This document shows, piece by piece, positions 7,803-15,355 of a stretch of 43,793 nt of DNA. The notes under the pieces were generated by a model. That model worked only from the letters and a program-made list of their open reading frames with translations. It did no database searches and had not been told where the DNA came from. The translations under genes and the position numbers were made by a program. The first letter of the stretch is position 1, and the number at the start of each line of letters is the position of its first letter. This DNA is from Clostridium psychrophilum (GTDB lineage Bacteria > Bacillota > Clostridia > Clostridiales > Clostridiaceae), in assembly GCF_018861705.1 (NCBI RefSeq), contig NZ_JAHLEC010000024.1, positions 1 to 43,793 of the forward strand, written 5' to 3'.

Positions 7803-9110
7803 TTATATGCATATTTTAATTCTCTCTATTCTTCTTTGCTTAACTTCCTCTATTTTAAATATTACATCACCATATTCAATAGTTTTATTTTCATTTTTCT
7901 TCGGAATACATCCCATAAGACTAATTAAAAATCCTCCTATTGTATTATAATTCTCTGAAAATAAATTTAAATCTAGATTATCATTTAATTCATCTAAAGA
8001 AAGTAATCCACTGACTATATAAGTATTATTATCAACTTTTTTTATGTCAGGTTCCTCATCATCGAATTCATCTTCAATATTTCCCATAACTTCTTCAACA
8101 AGGTCTTCGATAGTGACTATTCCTGAAAATCCACCATACTCATCTACAAGTATAGCCATATGATTTTTAGATTTTTGTAAGTCCTTAAATAGCTGATCTA
8201 TATTTTTGCTTTCATAAACAAAATAAGGCGAATGTAGTATATTCTTAATATTTATATTTTCAAAACCATTTTTTTGTGCCTCAATTATAAAATCTTTCAT
8301 ATAAAGCACTCCTATAACATTATCAACATCATCATCATAAACTGGTACTCTTGAATACTTTTCTTCTAATAACTGATTTAAATACTCACTTACAGGTTCA
8401 TTAACATCAATTGCAAATACATCTGTTCTTGGTGTCATAACCTCCTCAGCTGCTTTTTCATCAAAATCAATAATATTATTTATCATCTTTTTTTCAGTTT
8501 CGTTTATAATGCCATGTTTTTGTCCTACTTCTATGATCGATACGATTTCCTCTTTAGATAATTTTTCTTCTACCTTGCAACTATCAAGACCAGTAAGTTT
8601 AACTAGCATATTAGTTGATACTGATAATAACCATACAAAAGGAGTTATCATTTTAGATACGTAGTAAATAGGTTTTATTGAAAACATTGCTATAGATTCT
8701 GATCTTTGGTAACCTAAACGTTTTGGAAATAATTCACCAAACACAAGCGTTATAAAAGATAAAACAATAGTTATACCAACTAATGCAAATTGTCGACTAT
8801 AAGGCACACTTAAATTTCTTAAGTAACCTCCTAAATAATTAGCTATGGTAGTAGCTGCTATTGCACTAGATAAAAATCCAGCTAAAGTTATTCCCATTCT
8901 AATAGTAGATAAAATTTTTGTTGGTTCCTTTATAAGTTTTGCAAGTAGCAAAGCCTTTTCATTTCCGTTTTCGGAAAGTTTTTTAATATTATTTTTGTTA
9001 AGCGATACTATTGCCATTTCTGCTGATGCGAAAAACGCATTTATCAATGTTAAAATAACAATTAGTATTAATTGCACCATTAAATCGTTGGGCGCGGGGT
9101 CTGAATCCAT
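7803..9110 (-). CDS. CNNM/CorC-type transporter (DUF21 + CBS pair)
   Basis: 435 residues, same architecture as its downstream neighbour: DUF21 membrane domain (FFASAEMAIVSLNKNNIKKL; FGELFPKRLGYQ), two CBS domains (EVMTPRTDVFAI; LVDEYGGFSGIVTIEDL) and a CorC_HlyC domain at the end. Probably a Mg2+/divalent cation exporter or efflux modulator in the cytoplasmic membrane. The ATG start has AGAGGAGG seven bases upstream. The two proteins differ in most positions, so the duplication is old. They may respond to different metals or nucleotides through their CBS domains (inference). Confidence 0.93.
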   Translation of the reverse strand: MDSDPAPNDLMVQLILIVILTLINAFFASAEMAIVSLNKNNIKKLSENGNEKALLLAKLIKEPTKILSTIRMGITLAGFLSSAIAATTIANYLGGYLRNLSVPYSRQFALVGITIVLSFITLVFGELFPKRLGYQRSESIAMFSIKPIYYVSKMITPFVWLLSVSTNMLVKLTGLDSCKVEEKLSKEEIVSIIEVGQKHGIINETEKKMINNIIDFDEKAAEEVMTPRTDVFAIDVNEPVSEYLNQLLEEKYSRVPVYDDDVDNVIGVLYMKDFIIEAQKNGFENINIKNILHSPYFVYESKNIDQLFKDLQKSKNHMAILVDEYGGFSGIVTIEDLVEEVMGNIEDEFDDEEPDIKKVDNNTYIVSGLLSLDELNDNLDLNLFSENYNTIGGFLISLMGCIPKKNENKTIEYGDVIFKIEEVKQRRIERIKICI

Positions 9111-9288
9111 TAAAAATTCCTCCTCTTAATTAAAAACATTTAATACTTTAATCATATCACAAAAGTTAATTGTTTTACTAATAATATGAAAATAATTATA
9201 TAAATATATCTATATATTATATATATTTACTAATATTGGTTCCTTTTATATTATAAATAATATTGTTCGTAATATGTTTCTATATTGT

Positions 9289-10281
9289 TTAAATTTGCGG
9301 AGTTGTAGGGACTGGCTTTATATCATCATAAATAAATTTATGAATTTGATCTATAGTAGTATTCATATCACAAACCAAATACCATACTTTATCTATTGTC
9401 TTTCCCCAGCAGTATCCATCCACTGGAAATCTCTCTTGAACTACTGTAGTTGATTTTGTTGTAATCACCTTTGTACCAAGTTTTAATATATTTATACTAC
9501 TAATGCTTGTCTCAGTCAGTGGAAGAAGCTTCGAAACAACAGACGGAAACTGCGTATCTCCTAGTGACTCAATTTTTGTAAGCATTGCCGTTAATACTGT
9601 TCTTTGTCTTTCTGTTCTTTTAAAGTCTCCTCCAGTAGTATATCGTATTCGTGAATATGCAACCGCCTGGAGTCCATTTAAATTTTGAGTTCCTGGATTT
9701 TCTAATTTAGTCACTGCTTTTTTCTCAATTCCAGCAGTCTCATTCATATAGCTATTAATCAAAGTAACTTCATCTTGAGCAACATTTACCTTAACCCCAC
9801 CAATAGCATTTATTAACTTTTCAAGATCAAAAAAATCAACAGTAACATAATCTTTTATATCTAAATTGAAATTTTCATTTATAGTTCTTATGGCAAGCTG
9901 TGACCCCCCATAAGCATATGCATGGGTAATCTTTGTCTGACCATGACCTTTAATCTTAACATATGTATCTCTCATAATAGAAGACATTTTTATTTTCTTA
10001 TGTTTTGTATCTATAGAAAGTATCATTATAGAATCAGATCGACCTGGTTCATCCTTATCTCTTCTGTCTACACCAAACAAAGCAATATTTGTTATCCCAC
10101 TTGATGCATCTTTTGCAGCTGCGGCAGCACTAATGCCTAAATCAGAATTTGCTCCTGATATTTTTACAGTTTTTACTTTGCTAAGTTGGTAAAATGTATA
10201 ACTAATTACTCCTCCAAAAACTAGTGCCCCAAGAATAATCACACTTACAACAACCTTCGTCACCTTTTTCTTCTTTTTCAT
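9289..10281 (-). CDS. LCP-family cell-wall glycopolymer ligase (LytR-CpsA-Psr)
   Basis: 330 residues. A short basic tail and one membrane segment (about 9-32) precede the extracellular LCP catalytic domain (about 60-250), with the family signatures NIALFGVDRR, GRSDSIMILSID, KIKMSSIMRDTYV, and YSRIRYTTGGDFKRTERQR. LCP enzymes move undecaprenyl-linked polymers such as teichoic acid or capsule onto peptidoglycan; the Arg and Asp residues in these motifs bind the lipid pyrophosphate. A close paralogue lies at 21751-22713. A promoter at 10408-10436 makes a leader that contains three hairpin repeats (10341-10400). The ribosome binding site is AAGGGTG. Confidence 0.93.
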   Translation of the reverse strand: MKKKKKVTKVVVSVIILGALVFGGVISYTFYQLSKVKTVKISGANSDLGISAAAAAKDASSGITNIALFGVDRRDKDEPGRSDSIMILSIDTKHKKIKMSSIMRDTYVKIKGHGQTKITHAYAYGGSQLAIRTINENFNLDIKDYVTVDFFDLEKLINAIGGVKVNVAQDEVTLINSYMNETAGIEKKAVTKLENPGTQNLNGLQAVAYSRIRYTTGGDFKRTERQRTVLTAMLTKIESLGDTQFPSVVSKLLPLTETSISSINILKLGTKVITTKSTTVVQERFPVDGYCWGKTIDKVWYLVCDMNTTIDQIHKFIYDDIKPVPTTPQI

Positions 10282-10340
10282 GTTTTCACCCTTCCATAAT
10301 TCGCATGATATAAATTATACAGTATATTCAGTACTTTGTT

Positions 10341-10400
10341 ACAGCTCCACAGGAGATGATACAGCTCCACAGGAGATGATACAGCTCCACAGGAGATGAT
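10341..10400. repeat. Three tandem 20-bp hairpin repeats in the LCP leader
   Basis: Three identical units ACAGCTCCACAGGAGATGAT. Each folds as CTCC-ACA-GGAG. The block lies directly after the predicted transcription start of the minus-strand LCP gene, so its mRNA would begin with three small hairpins. It is a tandem form of the dispersed AGGAGATGAT repeat. Confidence 0.9.
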
Positions 10401-10407
10401 TTAACTT

Positions 10408-10436
10408 ATTATAAAGTAAATATTTTGTCATATCAA
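10408..10436 (-). promoter_or_regulatory. SigA-type promoter for the LCP gene
   Basis: On the minus strand: TTGATA (10431-10436), a 17-bp spacer, and TATAAT (10408-10413). This is one mismatch from consensus in each half at most, correctly spaced, and about 130 bases upstream of the start codon. Confidence 0.75.
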
Positions 10437-10462
10437 TAGGAAACTTACGGTAAATGGAAAAA

Positions 10463-10489
10463 TTGCTCACGTTAATATAACATGAGCAA
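10463..10489. terminator. Terminator after the malic/malolactic enzyme gene
   Basis: An inverted repeat (TTGCTCA...TGAGCAA, with inner GTTA/TAAC-type pairing) lies just downstream of the minus-strand stop at 10507. Confidence 0.7.
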
Positions 10490-10506
10490 GATATTTTAAA
10501 ATTATT

Positions 10507-12138
10507 TTATTTATAAATTGGTTCCCAAATAGCATCTTCCACTGCCTTTGTAGCATCTTTGATTTCTATGCGATTTAATCCTTCTTTAATTGCTTGTTTT
10601 ACCACCGCAATTGCAACAAGTTTTGATGCTTCTCGAATTTTTTCAACAGAAGGTAAAATTGCAGCTCCTGCCTTTGAAAAATCTTGTAGAGATGTTATTC
10701 CATGAGCAGCTGCAGATAACATTCCATCAGATACAGTTTTAGCTTTTGCAACTATTATTCCAAGTCCCAATCCAGGGTATAAAAGTGCATTATTAGCCTG
10801 ACCAATAGTATATGTTACCCCGTTATGCTCAATTGGCTGAGATGGGCTTCCAGTTACAACTAATGCACGGCCATCTGTCCATTTTATTAAGTCAGTAGCT
10901 TTTGCTTCTGCAAGTTTTGTAGGATTAGATATCGGCATAATAGCAGGTTTTTTATTTAACTCTGCCATTTTTCTTACAGCTTTTTCTGCGAATGCACCGT
11001 GCACACCAGAAGTTCCAATAAGCACTGTAGGTTTGGTAGCCGCAACTATTTCTGCAAGATCTGTAAGTGGTTTTTTAAATTCACTCTTAGCCCTTGCATA
11101 TTTTTTCTGACCATCAGTAAGATTTTCCATATCATCAGTAATTAGACCAAATCGATCAACAAGATAAAACTGCTTTATTGCATCTTCCTTTGATAATCCA
11201 CTTTGCACCTTTTCAAGTAATATTTGATCTGATACACCAACACCTGCAGTACCACCACCAAATACTAATATTTTGTGATCTTTAATTGGTATACCAGTAA
11301 CCTCTGCAATAGCAGTCATTGCTGATACCATCATAACTCCAGTTCCTTGTATATCATCATTAAATGTACACATCTTTGATCTATATTTTTCAAGAATAGC
11401 ACTTGCATTCCCACGTCCAAGATCTTCCCAATGAAGAAGTACTTTAGGAAATAACTCAAGAGATATCTTTACAAATTTATCTATAAAATCATAATATTTT
11501 TCTCCAGTGACTCTTTTGTGTTTATTACCAATATAAAGTGGATCATTTAATAAAACCTCATTGTTTGTTCCACAATCTATTACTATAGGAAGTACATTTC
11601 TAGGATTAACCCCTGCAGCAATTGTATATACAGCAAGTTTTCCTATAGATATATCAACTCCTTGAACGCCCCAATCACCTATTCCAAGCACTCCTTCACC
11701 ATCAGTTACAACAATTAGTTTTATTTCATCAAGGTCTTTTAAAGAATTCTTAATGGATTTTTTAATGTTCTCGGGTTGATCAATTGAAAGGAAAACAGCA
11801 TCCTTTGGAGTATCATAAATTTTAGAGTAATTTATTACTGCATCACCTATAGTTGGTGTATATATTATAGGAAGAAATTCAGTAATGTGTTTGCCTATAA
11901 CGTAGCAGAAAAGCGTTTTGTTAGTATCATATAAATTCATAAGATAATTACGTTTTTCTAATTTATCTTCAAAATCTTTAGTTCTTTTATAAATTATTTG
12001 TGCTTGCTCCTCAATAGTTCTTACAGCCTTTGGTAATAATCCTGTAAGTTCATATTTTTCTCTTTCCTGCTCAGTAAAAGCAGTTCCTTTGTTCAAATAA
12101 GGATTTCTTAACAAATCTTGACCTTTTAAATTTATCAT
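10507..12138 (-). CDS. NAD-dependent malic enzyme family, malolactic-enzyme-like
   Basis: 543 residues, matching the 540-560 of SfcA/malolactic enzymes. The N-terminal malic domain has LLRNPYLNKGTAFT, the catalytic-Tyr region PIIYTPTIGDA, the VVTDGEGVLGIGDWG motif and the Asp-containing metal site TFNDDIQGTG. The NAD-binding half has VFGGGTAGVG. GDWGVQGVDISIGKL, TGEKYYDFIDKFV and LLHWEDLGRGNA are closer, from memory, to malolactic enzyme of lactic acid bacteria than to E. coli SfcA. It could therefore convert L-malate to lactate plus CO2, or to pyruvate. Cytosolic. Single gene with GAGGAG ahead of the ATG; divergent from tetR, whose product may control it. Confidence 0.9.
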   Translation of the reverse strand: MINLKGQDLLRNPYLNKGTAFTEQEREKYELTGLLPKAVRTIEEQAQIIYKRTKDFEDKLEKRNYLMNLYDTNKTLFCYVIGKHITEFLPIIYTPTIGDAVINYSKIYDTPKDAVFLSIDQPENIKKSIKNSLKDLDEIKLIVVTDGEGVLGIGDWGVQGVDISIGKLAVYTIAAGVNPRNVLPIVIDCGTNNEVLLNDPLYIGNKHKRVTGEKYYDFIDKFVKISLELFPKVLLHWEDLGRGNASAILEKYRSKMCTFNDDIQGTGVMMVSAMTAIAEVTGIPIKDHKILVFGGGTAGVGVSDQILLEKVQSGLSKEDAIKQFYLVDRFGLITDDMENLTDGQKKYARAKSEFKKPLTDLAEIVAATKPTVLIGTSGVHGAFAEKAVRKMAELNKKPAIMPISNPTKLAEAKATDLIKWTDGRALVVTGSPSQPIEHNGVTYTIGQANNALLYPGLGLGIIVAKAKTVSDGMLSAAAHGITSLQDFSKAGAAILPSVEKIREASKLVAIAVVKQAIKEGLNRIEIKDATKAVEDAIWEPIYK

Positions 12139-12286
12139 TTCATAAAACTCCTCTATATTTCTATTATTTTCACTAAATTACTTTGGATTCATTTTATTTT
12201 TAAATATATTGTAACAATTTTCAACTTAATAAACAAGGAAGTATAAATTGTTTGCCTGATATAAGCTTTAATATATTATGATTTGA

Positions 12287-12315
12287 TTGACATATCAATA
12301 ATGGTTTGCTATTTT
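12287..12315 (+). promoter_or_regulatory. Probable SigA-type promoter for tetR
   Basis: TTGACA (12287-12292), 17-bp spacer, TATTTT (12310-12315). It lies in the divergent region 12139-12415 and gives a leader of about 95 bases that contains a dispersed repeat (12338-12387). I see no clear TetR operator palindrome. Confidence 0.6.
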
Positions 12316-12337
12316 TAATGGTAAGGTGTACATTTTT

Positions 12338-12387
12338 TTAACGACATTTTATAAGTCATTAATATTTATGCTACCCAGGAGATGATT
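12338..12387 (+). repeat. Dispersed composite hairpin repeat, tetR leader copy
   Basis: Positions 12338-12362 form an imperfect hairpin (TTAACGAC...GTCATTAA) of the same 25-base length as 35071-35095, with 20 of 25 bases identical. The conserved ACCCAGGAGATGATT module follows at 12373-12387. Confidence 0.75.
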
Positions 12388-12415
12388 TTTTTAATTAGGA
12401 GGAATATATAAATAT

Positions 12416-12979
12416 ATGGGAAGACCAAGAAGTTTAAGTGCAAAAGAATCAATTTTTGACTGTACAAAAAAACTACTTTGTGAAAAAAATTATAACAGCG
12501 TCACCATTGATGAGCTATCCAAAATTTCTGGAGTTAGTAAATCTACTATATACAGGTGGTGGGCTAATAAAGATATTTTAATAATGGACATATTCATTTG
12601 TGAAATAAAAAGCAAAACTCAATATCCAGATACTAACAATACTTTTAGTGATATTTTATCTCAAGTTATGAATATATCAGAAATATTTAGTAGTCCTTTA
12701 GGTAGATCTACTTTAGAGATAGTTGTTAATAGCAATTCAGATGAAAAAGCAAAGGAAATGTATAGAGATAATTACTTTGCACCAGCTAGAGCAAATGCAC
12801 TTTTAATATTGGAAAGAGGTATTTCAAGAAAAGAAATCAATCCAAACATCGATAAAGAATCTGTACTGGATTTAATTTATTCATCACTTTATTTTCGTCT
12901 ATTAATTAATCCAGGTACTTTGAATGAAGAGTATTTTACGAATAAGTTAAAAATCATTCGTATGGCTATAGGACTATAA
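12416..12979 (+). CDS. TetR/AcrR-family transcriptional regulator
   Basis: 187 residues. The N-terminal helix-turn-helix (about 10-56) has the family pattern CEKNYNSVTIDELSKISGVS then KSTIYRWWANKDIL. The rest is a helical ligand-binding and dimerisation domain of TetR_C type that I cannot assign to a ligand. AGGAGG lies 13 bases upstream of the ATG, a rather long spacing. The gene is divergent from the malic/malolactic enzyme, so either that gene or tetR itself may be the target. A strong palindromic terminator follows. GRPRSLSAKESIF at the very start is typical of AcrR-like members. Confidence 0.9.
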   Translation: MGRPRSLSAKESIFDCTKKLLCEKNYNSVTIDELSKISGVSKSTIYRWWANKDILIMDIFICEIKSKTQYPDTNNTFSDILSQVMNISEIFSSPLGRSTLEIVVNSNSDEKAKEMYRDNYFAPARANALLILERGISRKEINPNIDKESVLDLIYSSLYFRLLINPGTLNEEYFTNKLKIIRMAIGL

Positions 12980-12997
12980 CTCTTGATCGCAAAAAAA

Positions 12998-13029
12998 GAA
13001 AGATACACAAATTAATTTGTGTATCTTTC
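12998..13029. terminator. Perfect palindromic bidirectional terminator
   Basis: A 32-base perfect palindrome (arms GAAAGATACACAAATT and its complement) flanked by A-run and T-run. It is shared by convergent tetR (plus) and luxS (minus). Confidence 0.9.
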
Positions 13030-13107
13030 TTTTTTAAAATATTATATTAGATTTTAAACACTATATATCTAATTAAAATATCATTATATATAAAGTTTCA
13101 AAAATTT

Positions 13108-13575
13108 TTAAGCTTTTATTTCTGGATAAGTTACATTTGCATCAGTTGCATTAACAAGAGTATTAAGATATTCTTGTACATCTTTTTTAGCAGCTACTAG
13201 ATCCATGTCTGAATAATTACCGCACTGATCAGGTTGTGCTCCTGGTATTTCTCCTTCAAAAGCTAATATAAATCGCATCATATCTGTTGCTACAGAAAAA
13301 GCTTTTGTCTTATTTATATTTCTCATAATCATATAAAAACCTGTTCTGCAACCCATAGGGCCAAAATATATAACTTCTTTAGCTATGTCTAAATTTCTTA
13401 GATACGTTGCACCAATATGTTCAATAGTATGGCAAGCACCTGTTGACATAACCTTTTCTCTATTAGGTTCTTTCATTCTAAGATCATAAGTAATTAGATC
13501 TCCATCTATCCTAGACTCATACAAACCTCTTAACAATTTAATATGATTAACTTGAAAACTTGATATTACTTCCAT
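13108..13575 (-). CDS. luxS: S-ribosylhomocysteine lyase LuxS
   Basis: 155 residues, the usual LuxS length. It cleaves S-ribosylhomocysteine to homocysteine and the autoinducer-2 precursor DPD, in the activated methyl cycle. Metal ligands are visible: H49 and H53 in CHTIEH, and C118 in PDQCGN. The catalytic Cys is C76 in GPMGCRTGFY. AGGAGG precedes the ATG. An extended -10 (TGTTATAAT on the minus strand, 13642-13647) lies about 65 bases upstream. No S-adenosylhomocysteine nucleosidase gene is adjacent, so it is a stand-alone gene here. Whether AI-2 is used for signalling cannot be judged. Confidence 0.97.
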   Translation of the reverse strand: MEVISSFQVNHIKLLRGLYESRIDGDLITYDLRMKEPNREKVMSTGACHTIEHIGATYLRNLDIAKEVIYFGPMGCRTGFYMIMRNINKTKAFSVATDMMRFILAFEGEIPGAQPDQCGNYSDMDLVAAKKDVQEYLNTLVNATDANVTYPEIKA

Positions 13576-13641
13576 TATTATCTCCTCCTAATTTTATTAT
13601 AGAATTAAGGTTGTCTATCTCTCCTCAATATGTTATATTCC

Positions 13642-13650
13642 ATTATAACA
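13642..13650 (-). promoter_or_regulatory. Extended -10 promoter of luxS
   Basis: On the minus strand TGTTATAAT is an extended -10 element with no good -35. It lies about 65 bases ahead of luxS and downstream of the repeat copy at 13675-13697. Confidence 0.55.
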
Positions 13651-13674
13651 TATCGGATATCAAAAAATTACCTT

Positions 13675-13697
13675 AAATCATCTCCTGGGTCGTTAAA
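13675..13697 (-). repeat. Dispersed AGGAGATGAT repeat, luxS upstream copy
   Basis: On the minus strand it reads TTTAACGACCCAGGAGATGA followed by TTT. It matches the core of the copies at 21431-21473 and 35137-35179 and is the only copy in this orientation. Confidence 0.8.
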
Positions 13698-13743
13698 TAA
13701 TCTTAGCCATAAACATTGTATTGCAATTTTTCAAATTTATTTA

Positions 13744-15114
13744 TTACCCAATTGCATTAGATTTTTCATTTTTGTTTTTAAGTCTGACATATAAATAGAA
13801 AGGAATACCAGCAATCATAAGCATAAATCCCCACATAACCGAATCAGATCCCGTACCCCATATTGCATATAAAACATATGTAAAAGCACCCAACGGAACA
13901 ATGGAATTTGTAATAAAGTTTACTATGTTAATCTTTGTTGATTGCTTTCTTGCAACTACTATATCTGCAGCAGCTACCATAATATAAGGTGGAAGAGCTG
14001 TCATTGTAGCAAGTAGCATAACAAATTCGTATGCTGCATTAAGCCCTTTGAAATAATTCATTGAAAGTAAGACTATAGATACAACACCACTTAATATAAT
14101 AGAATAAACTGGAGTCTTATATTTTTTATTTACACTAGCAAATATAGGTGGAAAGAGCTTATGTTCCGCCGCAGCAAAAGCGGACCTTGATGCCAATATA
14201 ATTCCTCCATTAGCACATCCTATTGTTGAAATAACAACACCAATAGCTATTAAAAGGCCACCCCAGTTTCCTCCTGTCATTGCATTAAACATATCTGCAA
14301 TAGGAGCTTTAGACTGTGCAAGTTCATTCTGCGATAAAATTCCTGTTGAAAGAATGCTTACAAGCAAATATACAGCTACAAGACCTAATGTACCAAAAAT
14401 AGTTGCTTTTCTAATATTTTTTGCACCATTTTTAATTTCACCACCTGCTGTAGTCGCACTCTCTAATCCTACGAATGACCACATCGCTATTGCAATCGCC
14501 ATTGGAAAGCTTGAAAAACCAGCACCATCTTTTTTAACCGATACCTGAGATACCGTGTGAAATAATGCAGGATTGAAATGAAATAAAGCAAGAAGTACAA
14601 ATAATACTAAAGGTAATAGTTTGCAAATTGTTGTTATATTTGAAACCATCATTCCTTGTTTTATACCTCGTATATTAATGACAATTAATATTATTAATAT
14701 TGCAGAACCTATACCAAATGCAAGTAAATTATTTGTACCTATTACAGGAAAAATTTTGCTCATATAACGTAGGCAAGCAATAATTAGTGCCGCCCCTCCT
14801 GTTGACTGACCAATCCAATATAACCATGCAACACTAAAAGCAGGAAATTCACCAAAAGCAGTATATGTATATTGAACGCATCCCCCTGTTTCAGGAAATT
14901 TTGTTGCCATGTTTGCAAAACTTAATGCGATTAAAACAGATCCGATTGCAGCAACAATCCAAGCGACAATAGAAACTCCCGGTGAAGTAGCCGCAGCCAT
15001 ATTCTGAGGTGCCATAAAAATACCTGAACCAATAGTACTTCCTACTACGAATAGTATAGCGGTCCCAAGACCTATTTCCTTTTTCAGTCCATCTGACTTA
15101 TTTGAATTTCCCAT
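13744..15114 (-). CDS. APC-family amino acid permease/antiporter
   Basis: 456 residues with about 12 membrane segments. The first segment has the APC superfamily glycine motif VGSTIGSGIFMAPQN, and segment 6 has AMWSFVGLESATTAGGE. It resembles the AdiC/PotE/ArcD-like basic amino acid or polyamine antiporters, but the residues I can compare do not fix the substrate. It lies in the cytoplasmic membrane. Spacing from the weak GGAG site to the ATG at 15114 is long, so the start is less certain. No decarboxylase or deiminase gene is next to it to hint at the substrate. Confidence 0.9.
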   Translation of the reverse strand: MGNSNKSDGLKKEIGLGTAILFVVGSTIGSGIFMAPQNMAAATSPGVSIVAWIVAAIGSVLIALSFANMATKFPETGGCVQYTYTAFGEFPAFSVAWLYWIGQSTGGAALIIACLRYMSKIFPVIGTNNLLAFGIGSAILIILIVINIRGIKQGMMVSNITTICKLLPLVLFVLLALFHFNPALFHTVSQVSVKKDGAGFSSFPMAIAIAMWSFVGLESATTAGGEIKNGAKNIRKATIFGTLGLVAVYLLVSILSTGILSQNELAQSKAPIADMFNAMTGGNWGGLLIAIGVVISTIGCANGGIILASRSAFAAAEHKLFPPIFASVNKKYKTPVYSIILSGVVSIVLLSMNYFKGLNAAYEFVMLLATMTALPPYIMVAAADIVVARKQSTKINIVNFITNSIVPLGAFTYVLYAIWGTGSDSVMWGFMLMIAGIPFYLYVRLKNKNEKSNAIG

Positions 15115-15287
15115 ATTAAATTTACATCTCCATATATTTTATATTTTTTATAATATCTAATTCATTCTTAAAATATTATATCTTTTTTTGAATTCCTATG
15201 CAATCTATAATAAACACTTTCATAATAAGTATTTTAAAGTTAAATCCACTTATAGAAATAGTATACTTCCCTTTTGAAATGTCGTTA

Positions 15288-15332
15288 AACTCAATTAAGA
15301 GCCCTAAAAAATTTAGAGCTCTTAATTGAGTT
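15288..15332. terminator. Strong terminator after the octapeptide-repeat gene
   Basis: Perfect 15-base arms (AACTCAATTAAGAGC and its complement) with an inner CTAAA/TTTAG pairing and flanking T-run. A half copy of the dispersed repeat hairpin (TTTAACGACATTTC on the minus strand, 15276-15289) is fused to its edge. Confidence 0.9.
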
Positions 15333-15355
15333 TATATATTTAATTATTTTAATGC

